A stretch of DNA of 64,000 bases from an uncultured Clostridia bacterium (GTDB taxonomy: Bacteria; Bacillota; Clostridia; Oscillospirales; Oscillospiraceae). This document shows positions 9,610 through 17,790 of this stretch, piece after piece. Position 1 is the stretch's first letter; each line of letters opens with the position of its first letter. Position numbers and translations under genes: made by a program. The DNA is taken from positions 1 to 64,000 of the forward strand of contig CALYRG010000003.1 of assembly GCA_945482615.1 (NCBI GenBank), read 5' to 3'. Below the pieces are notes generated by a model. It saw nothing but the letters and a program-made list of their open reading frames with translations, was not told the DNA's origin and ran no database searches.

Positions 9610-10649
9610 AAAAGCTTCTGATTTTGCTGTTGCTGTGCCTTCCCCTGACGGTGCGGGCACAGGCGGCGGAATTCACAGCGCCTGGCGTACCGGAGGCAGG
9701 GGCGCAATATATGCCTCAGGAACAGGATTCCTTTGGAAGCGCTCTGCATAGTATGCTGCAGAAGGTGCTCCAGGAGCTGAGGCCCAATCTTCGGGAGGCG
9801 GCCCGATCCGCGCTGGGTGTGTTCGCGGGCGTTCTTGCGGTGTCCGTTCTGGGGCCTGTTCAGGAAAAGAACAACCTTGGAATGCGGATGGTCCTTACTC
9901 TTGCGGTGAGCGCTGCGCTGCTGGGAAACGCCCATGCCATGATCCGTCTGGGGACACGGACGATAGAGGAGATGTCCGATTATGGACGGCTTCTGCTTCC
10001 GGTGATGGCGGCGGCGCTTGCTGCCCAGGGCGGCCTGACAGCCTCTGCAGCACTGTACACCGGCACGGCCGTCTTTGACGCGGTGCTGAGCAGACTGATT
10101 TCTGCGCTGCTGTGCCCGATGGTGTATCTGTTCCTTGCCCTGGCTGTAGCCAACAGCGCCATTGGGGAAGGAATGCTGAAAAAGCTCCGGGATCTTCTGA
10201 AGACCTTCATAAGCTGGTGCCTGAAAACAATTCTGACCGTCTTTACGACCTACATGAGCATCACCGGAGTGGTCAGCGGAACCACCGATGCTGCCGTGCT
10301 GAAGGCCACCAAGGTGACGATTTCCACCATGGTTCCCATGGTGGGGAGCATTTTGTCCGACGCTTCGGAGGCGGTGCTGGTCAGCACCGGAGTGATGAAG
10401 AATGCGGCGGGAATATACGGTATTCTGGCCATGCTGGCGATCTTTCTGTCGCCATTTTTGCAGATCGGGGTTCAGTATCTTGTGCTCAAAGCCACGGCAG
10501 CGGTGTGCAGCGTATTTGCGCCCGCTTCGGCCGCCGAGCTGATCGAGGATTTCTCCACGGCTATGGGCATGCTGCTTGCCATGACAGGCGCTGCCTGCCT
10601 GCTGCTGCTGATCAGCACCGTATGCTTTATGAAAGGGGCCCAGGGATGA
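9606..10649 (+). CDS. spoIIIAE: Stage III sporulation protein AE
   Basis: Signal peptide plus multi-TM; operon position; ATG at 9606. Confidence 0.94.
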   Translation: MKKLLILLLLCLPLTVRAQAAEFTAPGVPEAGAQYMPQEQDSFGSALHSMLQKVLQELRPNLREAARSALGVFAGVLAVSVLGPVQEKNNLGMRMVLTLAVSAALLGNAHAMIRLGTRTIEEMSDYGRLLLPVMAAALAAQGGLTASAALYTGTAVFDAVLSRLISALLCPMVYLFLALAVANSAIGEGMLKKLRDLLKTFISWCLKTILTVFTTYMSITGVVSGTTDAAVLKATKVTISTMVPMVGSILSDASEAVLVSTGVMKNAAGIYGILAMLAIFLSPFLQIGVQYLVLKATAAVCSVFAPASAAELIEDFSTAMGMLLAMTGAACLLLLISTVCFMKGAQG

Positions 10650-11113
10650 CGGAGGTAAAGCAGTATGTTCTGTCCCTGGCGGCATCGGCGATGCTGTGCG
10701 GCGCGCTGATGAGCATCAGCCCGGAGGGAACTGCTCGTCAGCTTCTGAAGCTGTTGTCCGGTTTGCTTTTGACTATGTGCGTTCTGCGCCCGGTGATGGG
10801 AGTGGAGCTTCCCACCGAATTCCCTGTCCCGGAGCTTTCGGAAGCGGAGGCCGTGACCGCACAGGGAGAAAAAGCCGCCTATGAGGCCATCGCCGGTATC
10901 ATAAAGCGGGAATCGGAAGCATATATCTTGGACAAAGCCGCTGAACTTGGAGCACAGGTGGAGGTGGAGATTCTTCTGGAGAAGGGAGAGCTGCCTGTGC
11001 CCTGCGCTGCCGTGATCCGGGGACAGGTGTCCCCCTACGCCAGGGGGCGGCTGGAGGAATACCTGTCATCGGAGCTGGGCATCACAAAGGAGCATCAGCA
11101 ATGGATTGGATAA
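10646..11113 (+). CDS. spoIIIAF: Stage III sporulation protein AF
   Basis: Operon position; ATG 10646 overlaps AE stop. Confidence 0.9.
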   Translation: MTEVKQYVLSLAASAMLCGALMSISPEGTARQLLKLLSGLLLTMCVLRPVMGVELPTEFPVPELSEAEAVTAQGEKAAYEAIAGIIKRESEAYILDKAAELGAQVEVEILLEKGELPVPCAAVIRGQVSPYARGRLEEYLSSELGITKEHQQWIG

Positions 11114-11577
11114 AGTTCAGGGATATGGTACGACGGTTCTGGAAGAAATATTGCGTGGTGGTGCTGGCAGTGGCCGCGGGACTGCTTCTGCTGAGCATGC
11201 CACAGGAGAAGGAGACTGCCCCGGAACCGGAGAAGGTGGTACAGACGGTTTCTGCCCCTGCTGACCTGGAAGCGGAGCTGGAACGGATTCTCAGTGCTGT
11301 AGCCGGTGCGGGACGGGTGTCCGTGCTTCTGACCGAGGTTGCCGGTGGTGAAACGGTGTATCAGACCCAGGGGGAGGATGAGGACACCGTACTCCTCACC
11401 GGCAGCACAAGAGGGGAAACGGCTCTGGTGCGCCGGGTAGACCCACCGGTCTACCGGGGAGCGGTAGTGGTATGTCAGGGCGGGGACAATGCGGCAGTCC
11501 GCCTTGCTGTTGTTCAGGCGGTGATGGCGGTCACCGGCCTGAACGCACAGCGCATAACCGTATTGAAAATGAAATGA
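11101..11577 (+). CDS. spoIIIAG: Stage III sporulation protein AG
   Basis: Single N-terminal TM; ELERILSAVAGAGRVSVLLT. Confidence 0.92.
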   Translation: MDWIKFRDMVRRFWKKYCVVVLAVAAGLLLLSMPQEKETAPEPEKVVQTVSAPADLEAELERILSAVAGAGRVSVLLTEVAGGETVYQTQGEDEDTVLLTGSTRGETALVRRVDPPVYRGAVVVCQGGDNAAVRLAVVQAVMAVTGLNAQRITVLKMK

Positions 11578-11592
11578 ATGGAGGCATCATTT

Positions 11593-12156
11593 ATGAAGGT
11601 ATGGAAGAAGAACATGGTGGCTGCGGCGATCCTGATGACGGTGTGCGCGGGCATCTATGTCAATTGGCTGTATACCGAGGAACAGTCAGCGGCAACGCTG
11701 ACGGAAACCCTGGATGCGGAAAAGGTGATGTCCGAGGATGGGCTGGTGCTCAGCGATGATATGGCGGCTCTGGCAGCCGGGGAGGATGTGCAGACCACAG
11801 CATCGGATTATTTTGCGGCTGTCCGCCTTTCCCGCCAGCAGGCCAGAGATAACGCGGTGGAGCTTCTGCAGGAGGCAATGGCCTACAGCGGCCAGGACGG
11901 AGGCAAAGATGTGGAATCCGCCATGGAACTGGAGGAAATTGTACAGACGGCGCTGAGCGAAGCACAGATCGAGAGCCTGATCATCGCCAAGGGCTATCAG
12001 GACTGCGTGGCATATATGTCCGGTGAGGGCATTTCCGTCGCGGTTGCATCCCCGGAGGGAGGACTGCAGGAGCAGGATGTAGCGGTGATTGCGGACATTG
12101 TCATGTCCCAGTCTGACTATTCACTGGAGGATATCCGGGTGGTGGAGGTTCAGTAA
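11593..12156 (+). CDS. spoIIIAH: Stage III sporulation protein AH
   Basis: Single TM, RxxARDNAVELLQEAM-type periplasmic domain; last in operon. Confidence 0.92.
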   Translation: MKVWKKNMVAAAILMTVCAGIYVNWLYTEEQSAATLTETLDAEKVMSEDGLVLSDDMAALAAGEDVQTTASDYFAAVRLSRQQARDNAVELLQEAMAYSGQDGGKDVESAMELEEIVQTALSEAQIESLIIAKGYQDCVAYMSGEGISVAVASPEGGLQEQDVAVIADIVMSQSDYSLEDIRVVEVQ

Positions 12157-12171
12157 GGGACAAGATTTTCC

Positions 12172-12200
12172 TTGACATTCCTATGGATGAGCGTTATAAT
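12172..12200 (+). promoter_or_regulatory. Consensus sigma-A promoter for tRNA-Ala
   Basis: TTGACA-N17-TATAAT, exact consensus. Confidence 0.9.
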
Positions 12201-12224
12201 GGTTCTGCTTTCCGAAAGGGAAAT

Positions 12225-12300
12225 GGGCCCGTAGCGCAGCTGGGAGCGCATTACATTCGCATTGTAGGGGTCGGGAGTTCGAATCTCCTCGGGTCCACCA
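12225..12300 (+). tRNA. tRNA-Ala(CGC), CCA encoded
   Basis: Full cloverleaf: acceptor GGGCCCG/CGGGTCC with G3-U70, D stem GCGC/GCGC, anticodon loop TTCGCAT, T-arm GGGAG-TTCGAAT-CTCCT, terminal CCA. Confidence 0.95.
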
Positions 12301-12308
12301 TGAAAGAG

Positions 12309-12343
12309 GCCACATTTGTCGTGCTGACAAATGTGGCTTTTTT
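12309..12343 (+). terminator. Rho-independent terminator after tRNA
   Basis: GCCACATTTGTC-GTGCT-GACAAATGTGGC-TTTTTT. Confidence 0.9.
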
Positions 12344-12430
12344 CACTTCTTGTGCCCTTTGCGGCCAAATTTCATCCGTGCCTTTGGACGCTCCATTGGC
12401 AGAAACTATTGTAACGTGAGGTTTGATACC

Positions 12431-13582
12431 ATGATCGATAAGGAGATCAGTGAGGTCCGGCGGCATCTGCGCCGTGACAGAAGTGCCATTACCCATTTGT
12501 TTGGGTGCTATGTAAACGATGCAAGAGAGATTGTAACCGAGTTCCGGCAGAGCGTCAGTCTGATGCCGGAAAATGAGTCGGACAAGTTTTTTGCCATGCT
12601 TCGGAAGGTTCTGTCCGGCACGGTGGGCAAGAATCTCATTGATATTACTTTTCAGACTGCCCAAGTGGCCGACAGTCCGGAGCATAAGCTCCTGATGCAG
12701 CTGCGGGACAGCAGGCTGGAAGACGAGGAGGTTCGCACCTCCTTCTACCAGAAGGTCATCGAGTCTGTCACCCTGGAGGGAAGCTTCGTCATTGTTGCCG
12801 GCTGCGACAGCTATGATGTACCGTTTAAAGGAAAAGACGGCTCGTCTCACGGCGACCAGTCTGAGGAGGTCTACCGGTTCCTGGTGTGTGCCGTGTGTCC
12901 TGTGAAGCAGACCAAGTCCAGCCTGCACTATGTTTCCGAAGAAAAGCTGTTCCGGGATGGGGCCGTGAACAGTGTGATGGGCGCGCCTGCCCTGGGCTTC
13001 CTGTTCCCGGCCTTTGATGACCGTGCCACCAATATTTATAACGCTCTTTACTACACGCACGACACCCAGAACGCCCAGGAAGAATTCATCAACGCTATCT
13101 TCCATACGCCGGCGCCGCTGCCCGCCCAGGAGCAGAAGAAGACCTTTGAGGCCCTGCTCACCACCTGCCTTGGTGACGAGTGCAGCATGGAGGTGGTGCA
13201 GACCGTTCATGACCGGCTGTGTCAGCGCATGGAGCTGCACAAGGAGAGCAAGGACCCTCAGACCCTGATGATTACCAAGGAAGATGTGAAGGATGTTCTG
13301 GGAGAGTGCGGTATATCCCAGGAGCATATCGCCAAATTCAGCGTGGATTACGATGAGGCCTTCGGCTTTGAAGCGGAGCTGCACCCCAGCAACATTATCG
13401 ACAGCAAGCACTTCGAGGTCAAAACCCCGGATGTGGTCATCCGGGTTGACCCCACCAGAACGGAGCTTGTGGAGACACGGATCATTGGCGGCGTGAAGTA
13501 CATTCTCATCCAGGCGGATGAAAATGTGGAGGTCAACGGCGTCAACATCAGCATTCGCCCGGAGCTGGCGCAGATCCCATAA
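12431..13582 (+). CDS. DUF4317 domain-containing protein
   Basis: MIDKEISEVRRHLRRDRSAITHLFGCYVND... characteristic of this Clostridia family. Confidence 0.85.
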   Translation: MIDKEISEVRRHLRRDRSAITHLFGCYVNDAREIVTEFRQSVSLMPENESDKFFAMLRKVLSGTVGKNLIDITFQTAQVADSPEHKLLMQLRDSRLEDEEVRTSFYQKVIESVTLEGSFVIVAGCDSYDVPFKGKDGSSHGDQSEEVYRFLVCAVCPVKQTKSSLHYVSEEKLFRDGAVNSVMGAPALGFLFPAFDDRATNIYNALYYTHDTQNAQEEFINAIFHTPAPLPAQEQKKTFEALLTTCLGDECSMEVVQTVHDRLCQRMELHKESKDPQTLMITKEDVKDVLGECGISQEHIAKFSVDYDEAFGFEAELHPSNIIDSKHFEVKTPDVVIRVDPTRTELVETRIIGGVKYILIQADENVEVNGVNISIRPELAQIP

Positions 13583-13714
13583 ATACCAGGAGGCAGGCGC
13601 GATTCTGCCTCCAAAGTTTTGGAAAGAACAAAAAACGGCAGTTTCTGGCGTATAATGGAAAAAGATTCTTGACAAATATTCAAAAAAGAGCTAAGATGTA
13701 AAATAGATTCGTGA

Positions 13715-13746
13715 GCAGAATTATTTTTATTTCGTAATAATTCTGC
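13715..13746. promoter_or_regulatory. Inverted repeat in leader of MarR gene (candidate autoregulatory operator)
   Basis: GCAGAATTATT-N10-AATAATTCTGC, downstream of TTGACA-N17-TAAGAT (13669-13697). Confidence 0.55.
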
Positions 13747-13767
13747 TTGACTTTGGAGAGTACTGTT

Positions 13768-14253
13768 ATGCTTGACACAAAATTGATTGTAGATAATGTT
13801 TTGAAAATCGTGCCGGAATTTGAATATCAGTTTGGCCGCCCGATGAAGCTGCTGACAAAGGCGGAGCTTACAAATTACCAAAGTAAGGTTCTGTCAGTTT
13901 TACAATTTGTGAAGGAAATGACAATGAGCGAATTGGCTGATCGGCTTGTCATGTCCAAATCCCAGCTTACTGCAAATGTGGATGTTTTGGTTCGTCTGAA
14001 TCTGGTGGAGAGAAGGACGGACCCGGATGACCGCCGCAAGATCATCGTTCGGATGACAGAGGACGGCGTTCTTTATATGGCCAATACCAAGGAAGCAATG
14101 TGCAGATACTATGACCTCTATTTTGACAAAATCACGGAGGAGGAAAAGCTTCGCCTGTATATCTCCATGTCCCAGCTTCTGGAATTGCTTGAAAAACTGA
14201 ATAAGCTGTCACAGAATGTCTCTGCGGATCAGATGCGGCAGATGCAAGCATAA
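13768..14253 (+). CDS. MarR family transcriptional regulator
   Basis: Winged HTH TMSELADRLVMSKSQLTANVDVLVRLNLVERRTDPDDRRKIIVRMTEDG. Confidence 0.93.
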   Translation: MLDTKLIVDNVLKIVPEFEYQFGRPMKLLTKAELTNYQSKVLSVLQFVKEMTMSELADRLVMSKSQLTANVDVLVRLNLVERRTDPDDRRKIIVRMTEDGVLYMANTKEAMCRYYDLYFDKITEEEKLRLYISMSQLLELLEKLNKLSQNVSADQMRQMQA

Positions 14254-14296
14254 TCCGCCATACTGCGAAAATTGTGTCTTTTATGAATAGAACCAC

Positions 14297-14326
14297 AAAA
14301 GCTCCCGTCCGAGGACGGGAGCTTTT
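14297..14326. terminator. Bidirectional terminator
   Basis: AAAAGCTCCCGTC-CGAG-GACGGGAGCTTTT. Confidence 0.88.
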
Positions 14327-14357
14327 GCTATGAGGTAAGGTGAAAAGGGAGGATATG

Positions 14358-15827
14358 TTATTCGGCGACGTCTTCCAGACCGGCAGTGTACTCACCAATC
14401 ACACGACCCATGGCGATGGCCTCGGTGATGTTGGTGCCGCCGGGATAGAACTTGTTGACGATGGAGCCGAGCTCACCAGCAGCAAACAGGCGGGGAATGG
14501 GGTGCTCGTTGGTATCGAGAACACGACCCATCTCATCATGCATAGGACCACCCTGAGTGTTCAACAGAGCGGGCCACAGCTGAATGGCATAGAAGGGCAG
14601 CTTGGTGATGGGGCCCATCTTGTAGCAGTCACGCTTAAACTCGGGATCATAGCCGGTCAGTGCGGAATAGTTGTAGTCAGCGACAGCCTTCTCCAGCACG
14701 CCGGGTGCGTAGCCGAGCTGCTTGCCAAGATCTGCGATGGTGTAGGCCATCTTGATCCAGCCCTTCTTGATTTCCCGCTGATTGTCCTTGCTCCAGCCTT
14801 CCCACTTCGGATCCTCCTGGATAATGCCGGGGCAGTGACCGATGATGGGGCCAGCCTCGCGGACATTCTCGTCGAAGATCATCCATGCGGGCATACGGGG
14901 ATAGGACATCTTTTCAGCATTGCAGGCGGTGAAGTCAAATGCCATGGCGTGAACGTCCAGGCCGGACTCATTCAGGAAGCGCTTGCCGTTCTGATCGACA
15001 TACATGTAGTTGGGAGCGTGCATACCGATGGCGATGGGCTGCTCGTGATCGTCCACCTTGTAGCTGACACCGCAGGAAACACCGGTCATATGCCACATTT
15101 TGGCACCCAGCTTTGCGGTCATAGTCAGACCGTCGCCAACGCTGCACATGGTGCCCTGAGACATGAGCGGCATGCCCAGATAGTTCAGCTGCATCTCCTT
15201 ATTGCGGTTGAATCCGCCGCAGGTCAGGCAGACGCCCTTCTTTGCACGGATGTTGATCATACCGTCAGGAGTCTGTGCCTTGATACCGATGACTTCGCCG
15301 GCAGCATTCGTAATCAGCTCCATGCCGCGGGTCTGGTACATGATCTCAATGTTGCGCTTTGTGACGCCGTGCATCAGGGAACGGATCAGGTAATAACCAC
15401 CGTTCATGTCGGGATCGCCGCCGTCCTTGGGCACGAACTGAGAACGGCCACCCAGAGCCTCAGAACCGGGCAGGAAATCCCAAACAGCATTCGGAGCGGG
15501 AGGGAAGGGGACCTTGCCGGCAACCTTAAAGTCGCACTCACACTTTTCACGGAACCAGTCATGGCTGCTCATGGTCACATCAACCAGCTTGCGAATCAGC
15601 TCGTCTTTGACGGTCTCATCCAGAACACCGCGGTAGTACTGGAAAACCTTGTCGGCATCCAGGAAGACACGCAGCGTACCTCCGCTCAAACGAGTGTTGC
15701 CGCCAGGAACCTTGTCGGCCTCGATTACGAGAACCTTTGCACCGTTGTCGTGTGCTTCGATTGCAGCGCATCCGCCTGCAGCACCCAGACCAACGACGAC
15801 GACGTCAGCAATTTTGTCCCAATTCAT
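14358..15827 (-). CDS. FAD-dependent oxidoreductase (fumarate reductase flavoprotein / ketosteroid dehydrogenase superfamily, FAD_binding_2)
   Basis: ADVVVVGLGAAGGCAAIEAHDNGAKVLVIEADKVPGGNT (Rossmann), C-terminal LFAAGELGSIVNKFYPGGTNITEAIAMGRV. Confidence 0.9.
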   Translation of the reverse strand: MNWDKIADVVVVGLGAAGGCAAIEAHDNGAKVLVIEADKVPGGNTRLSGGTLRVFLDADKVFQYYRGVLDETVKDELIRKLVDVTMSSHDWFREKCECDFKVAGKVPFPPAPNAVWDFLPGSEALGGRSQFVPKDGGDPDMNGGYYLIRSLMHGVTKRNIEIMYQTRGMELITNAAGEVIGIKAQTPDGMINIRAKKGVCLTCGGFNRNKEMQLNYLGMPLMSQGTMCSVGDGLTMTAKLGAKMWHMTGVSCGVSYKVDDHEQPIAIGMHAPNYMYVDQNGKRFLNESGLDVHAMAFDFTACNAEKMSYPRMPAWMIFDENVREAGPIIGHCPGIIQEDPKWEGWSKDNQREIKKGWIKMAYTIADLGKQLGYAPGVLEKAVADYNYSALTGYDPEFKRDCYKMGPITKLPFYAIQLWPALLNTQGGPMHDEMGRVLDTNEHPIPRLFAAGELGSIVNKFYPGGTNITEAIAMGRVIGEYTAGLEDVAE

Positions 15828-15870
15828 TGTATTACTCCTTTCAATTATATGTTAGGCCAGATTGGCACGT

Positions 15871-15883
15871 TTGATAAATAGTT
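15871..15883. promoter_or_regulatory. Candidate operator motif copy (TTGATAAATAGTT)
   Basis: 13-bp motif recurring near the three other promoters of this locus. Confidence 0.4.
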
Positions 15884-15937
15884 CTGAATACGAATAAAAT
15901 GATTTATTGGAGGAGCATTTAATACTATCGATTTATA

Positions 15938-15950
15938 AACTATCTATCAA
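15938..15950. promoter_or_regulatory. Candidate operator motif copy, opposite orientation (AACTATCTATCAA)
   Basis: 12/13 identity to the reverse complement of the 15871 copy. Confidence 0.4.
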
Positions 15951-15992
15951 TCATGATTATAATGGTTTACAAATGAAAAGTCAATAGAAATT

Positions 15993-16118
15993 TTAGCCTT
16001 TCGGAGGATTTGCCTGATCAGGAACGGCAGCGCCGCAGTGAGGACATTTCGTCATACCGGGCAGAATCAGCGCTCCGCAGTAGGGGCAAACCTGGGGAAC
16101 AGCACAACGTGTCTGCAT
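15993..16118 (-). CDS. 41-aa zinc-ribbon protein
   Basis: MQTRCAVPQVCPYCGALILPGMTKCPHCGAAVPDQANPPKG, two CPxCG knuckles; RBS aaggag before this ATG. Confidence 0.7.
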   Translation of the reverse strand: MQTRCAVPQVCPYCGALILPGMTKCPHCGAAVPDQANPPKG

Positions 16119-16191
16119 AGAGAAACACTCCTTATTATATGGATGGGAAAGCAGCGGAGGGCAGAGGGTTGCCCTCCGCATTGCATGATGA

Positions 16192-17535
16192 TTACTTACC
16201 GGCTTCTTCGCGCATCTTGGCCAGCTTCTTATCCGTCAGAGGATAGAGCAGCATTGCAACGACCACAACGGCGAGCAGAACTGCGGGCAGCAGGGAGAAC
16301 AGAACGGGCAGTCCGGCGATCGCCTGGGGAGTGACATCCTTGGCGTTAAAGCCGATTGCGGTCAGACCGATACCGAGGATCATCCCCTGGAAGATACCGC
16401 CAATCTTGGGAGACAGGGACAGAAGGGACATCAGGAAGCCCTTCAGATCCTTACCGGTGCGAATCTCGGTGTAGTCAACCAGGTTGGAGTACACAGCAGC
16501 TTCTGCGGAGTGCATGAAGGAGTAGCCAATATAACCGATGCACAGAATGATGGTGAAAATCAGAGCGTTGCCGCCAGCCACAAAGGACAGCAGCATGCTT
16601 CCACCGTAGATGATACCGCCCAGGATGTAAGCATTCCGGCTGCCGCCGACGAACTTGGAAACAAAGGGGGTCAGGAAGGCGCCGCCGATCATCAGAGCAG
16701 TGCTCAGAGACAGGTACAGTGTCAGCATGGCCTTGTTTTCCAGGACGTAGGTGTAGTAGTACATGGACAGGGAGGTAACGGAGAAGTAAGTGGCAATCTT
16801 CAGAACGCCTGCGATGAGGAACAGAAGCATGGGCACGGAAGCCACGCTCTTGAGCATATCGAAGAAGGAAACATCGCTGGCGCGGCTTGCCTTGGAACCG
16901 CTCTCCACAGGAGGCTCAGGCAGGTCGTAGGGCTTCGCCATCATATACAGCTGGTAGAATCCCAGGAAGCACAGGATGGAGAGAATACCGGCAAAGGCAG
17001 AGTAGCCGATGGTGGCAAACATGGTGACGGCGACCAGGCTGAGCAGGAACTTTGCGACGGAGTTGCACTGAATCCGGCATGCGGCATAGGAAGCACGGTC
17101 AGAAGGATTCGGAGCCAGCACCGGCAGAAGACCGGTATACGGACAATAGACCAGGTTGTAGGAAATGTAGCACAGAGTATACATTACGCCGAAGTAGATA
17201 ACAGCAGATGTACCACTGAAGCCAAAATTCGTAAACCGCAACCAGTTAAACAGGGCACAGCAAATGGCACCAATCAGGATCCAGGGGCGGAACTTACCGC
17301 TCTTGAAGTGAGACTTCTGGATCAGAATACCGATGATAGGAATGGAAATCGTGTCAACGATACTGGCAATGGACATTGCGGTGCCCATGGCAGCGGCAGA
17401 CAGACCCACAGCCATGGTCAGAAATGCGCTGAAATAGGTAGAAGACAGGTTGGTAATGATTGTGGTAAAGAAGTTACCCAGTCCATAACGATAGCTTTGC
17501 AGACTGTAGACGGACTGTTTTTTTTGCGTTTCCAT
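16192..17535 (-). CDS. GPH-family (MelB-like) MFS cation symporter
   Basis: 12 TM, YGLGNFFTTIITNLSSTYFSAFLT..., IVDTISIPIIGILIQKSHFKSGKFRPWILIG. Confidence 0.88.
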   Translation of the reverse strand: METQKKQSVYSLQSYRYGLGNFFTTIITNLSSTYFSAFLTMAVGLSAAAMGTAMSIASIVDTISIPIIGILIQKSHFKSGKFRPWILIGAICCALFNWLRFTNFGFSGTSAVIYFGVMYTLCYISYNLVYCPYTGLLPVLAPNPSDRASYAACRIQCNSVAKFLLSLVAVTMFATIGYSAFAGILSILCFLGFYQLYMMAKPYDLPEPPVESGSKASRASDVSFFDMLKSVASVPMLLFLIAGVLKIATYFSVTSLSMYYYTYVLENKAMLTLYLSLSTALMIGGAFLTPFVSKFVGGSRNAYILGGIIYGGSMLLSFVAGGNALIFTIILCIGYIGYSFMHSAEAAVYSNLVDYTEIRTGKDLKGFLMSLLSLSPKIGGIFQGMILGIGLTAIGFNAKDVTPQAIAGLPVLFSLLPAVLLAVVVVAMLLYPLTDKKLAKMREEAGK

Positions 17536-17595
17536 AGAATGCCTCCTGTTCGAAATAATACAGTCTTTGTGCACCAAGACTGCTTGGTTACTACC

Positions 17596-17623
17596 ATTTT
17601 ATCAACTATTTATAAAATGTCAA
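17596..17623 (-). promoter_or_regulatory. Promoter of GPH symporter gene with candidate operator (17604-17616) inside the spacer
   Basis: Minus strand TTGACA-N16-TAAAAT; spacer contains TTTATAAATAGTT. Confidence 0.6.
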
Positions 17624-17686
17624 TATGTCGAATCACTTTCAATAAAAAAATAATGATAAAAAATTAACGATTTATTTCGTATACTA

Positions 17687-17715
17687 TTTACAAATTAAAA
17701 TAATTATGATATAAA
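17687..17715 (+). promoter_or_regulatory. Promoter of carrier gene, candidate operator variant (17682-17694) overlapping -35
   Basis: TTTACA-N17-TATAAA; TACTATTTACAAA overlaps. Confidence 0.5.
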
Positions 17716-17790
17716 CAGCATGGGGAGAGCGTACAAAAATATGGGTTTTGTGTTTTGCTCGCCCGATTTCTTGTTGAGGAGTATGCGTGT

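Noticed and set aside
12150-12368. 72-aa minus ORF (GGPEEIRTPDPYNANVMRSQLRYGP...)
   Set aside because: It is the antisense translation of the tRNA-Ala gene, a classic spurious 'protein' in databases.
12251-13675. 474-aa minus ORF opposite the DUF4317 gene, ending in RRFELPTPTMRM
   Set aside because: Antisense shadow that also reads through the tRNA; no domain.
14340-15881. 513-aa plus ORF opposite the FAD oxidoreductase
   Set aside because: Shadow ORF of a clearly conserved flavoprotein; the true strand carries all motifs and the RBS.
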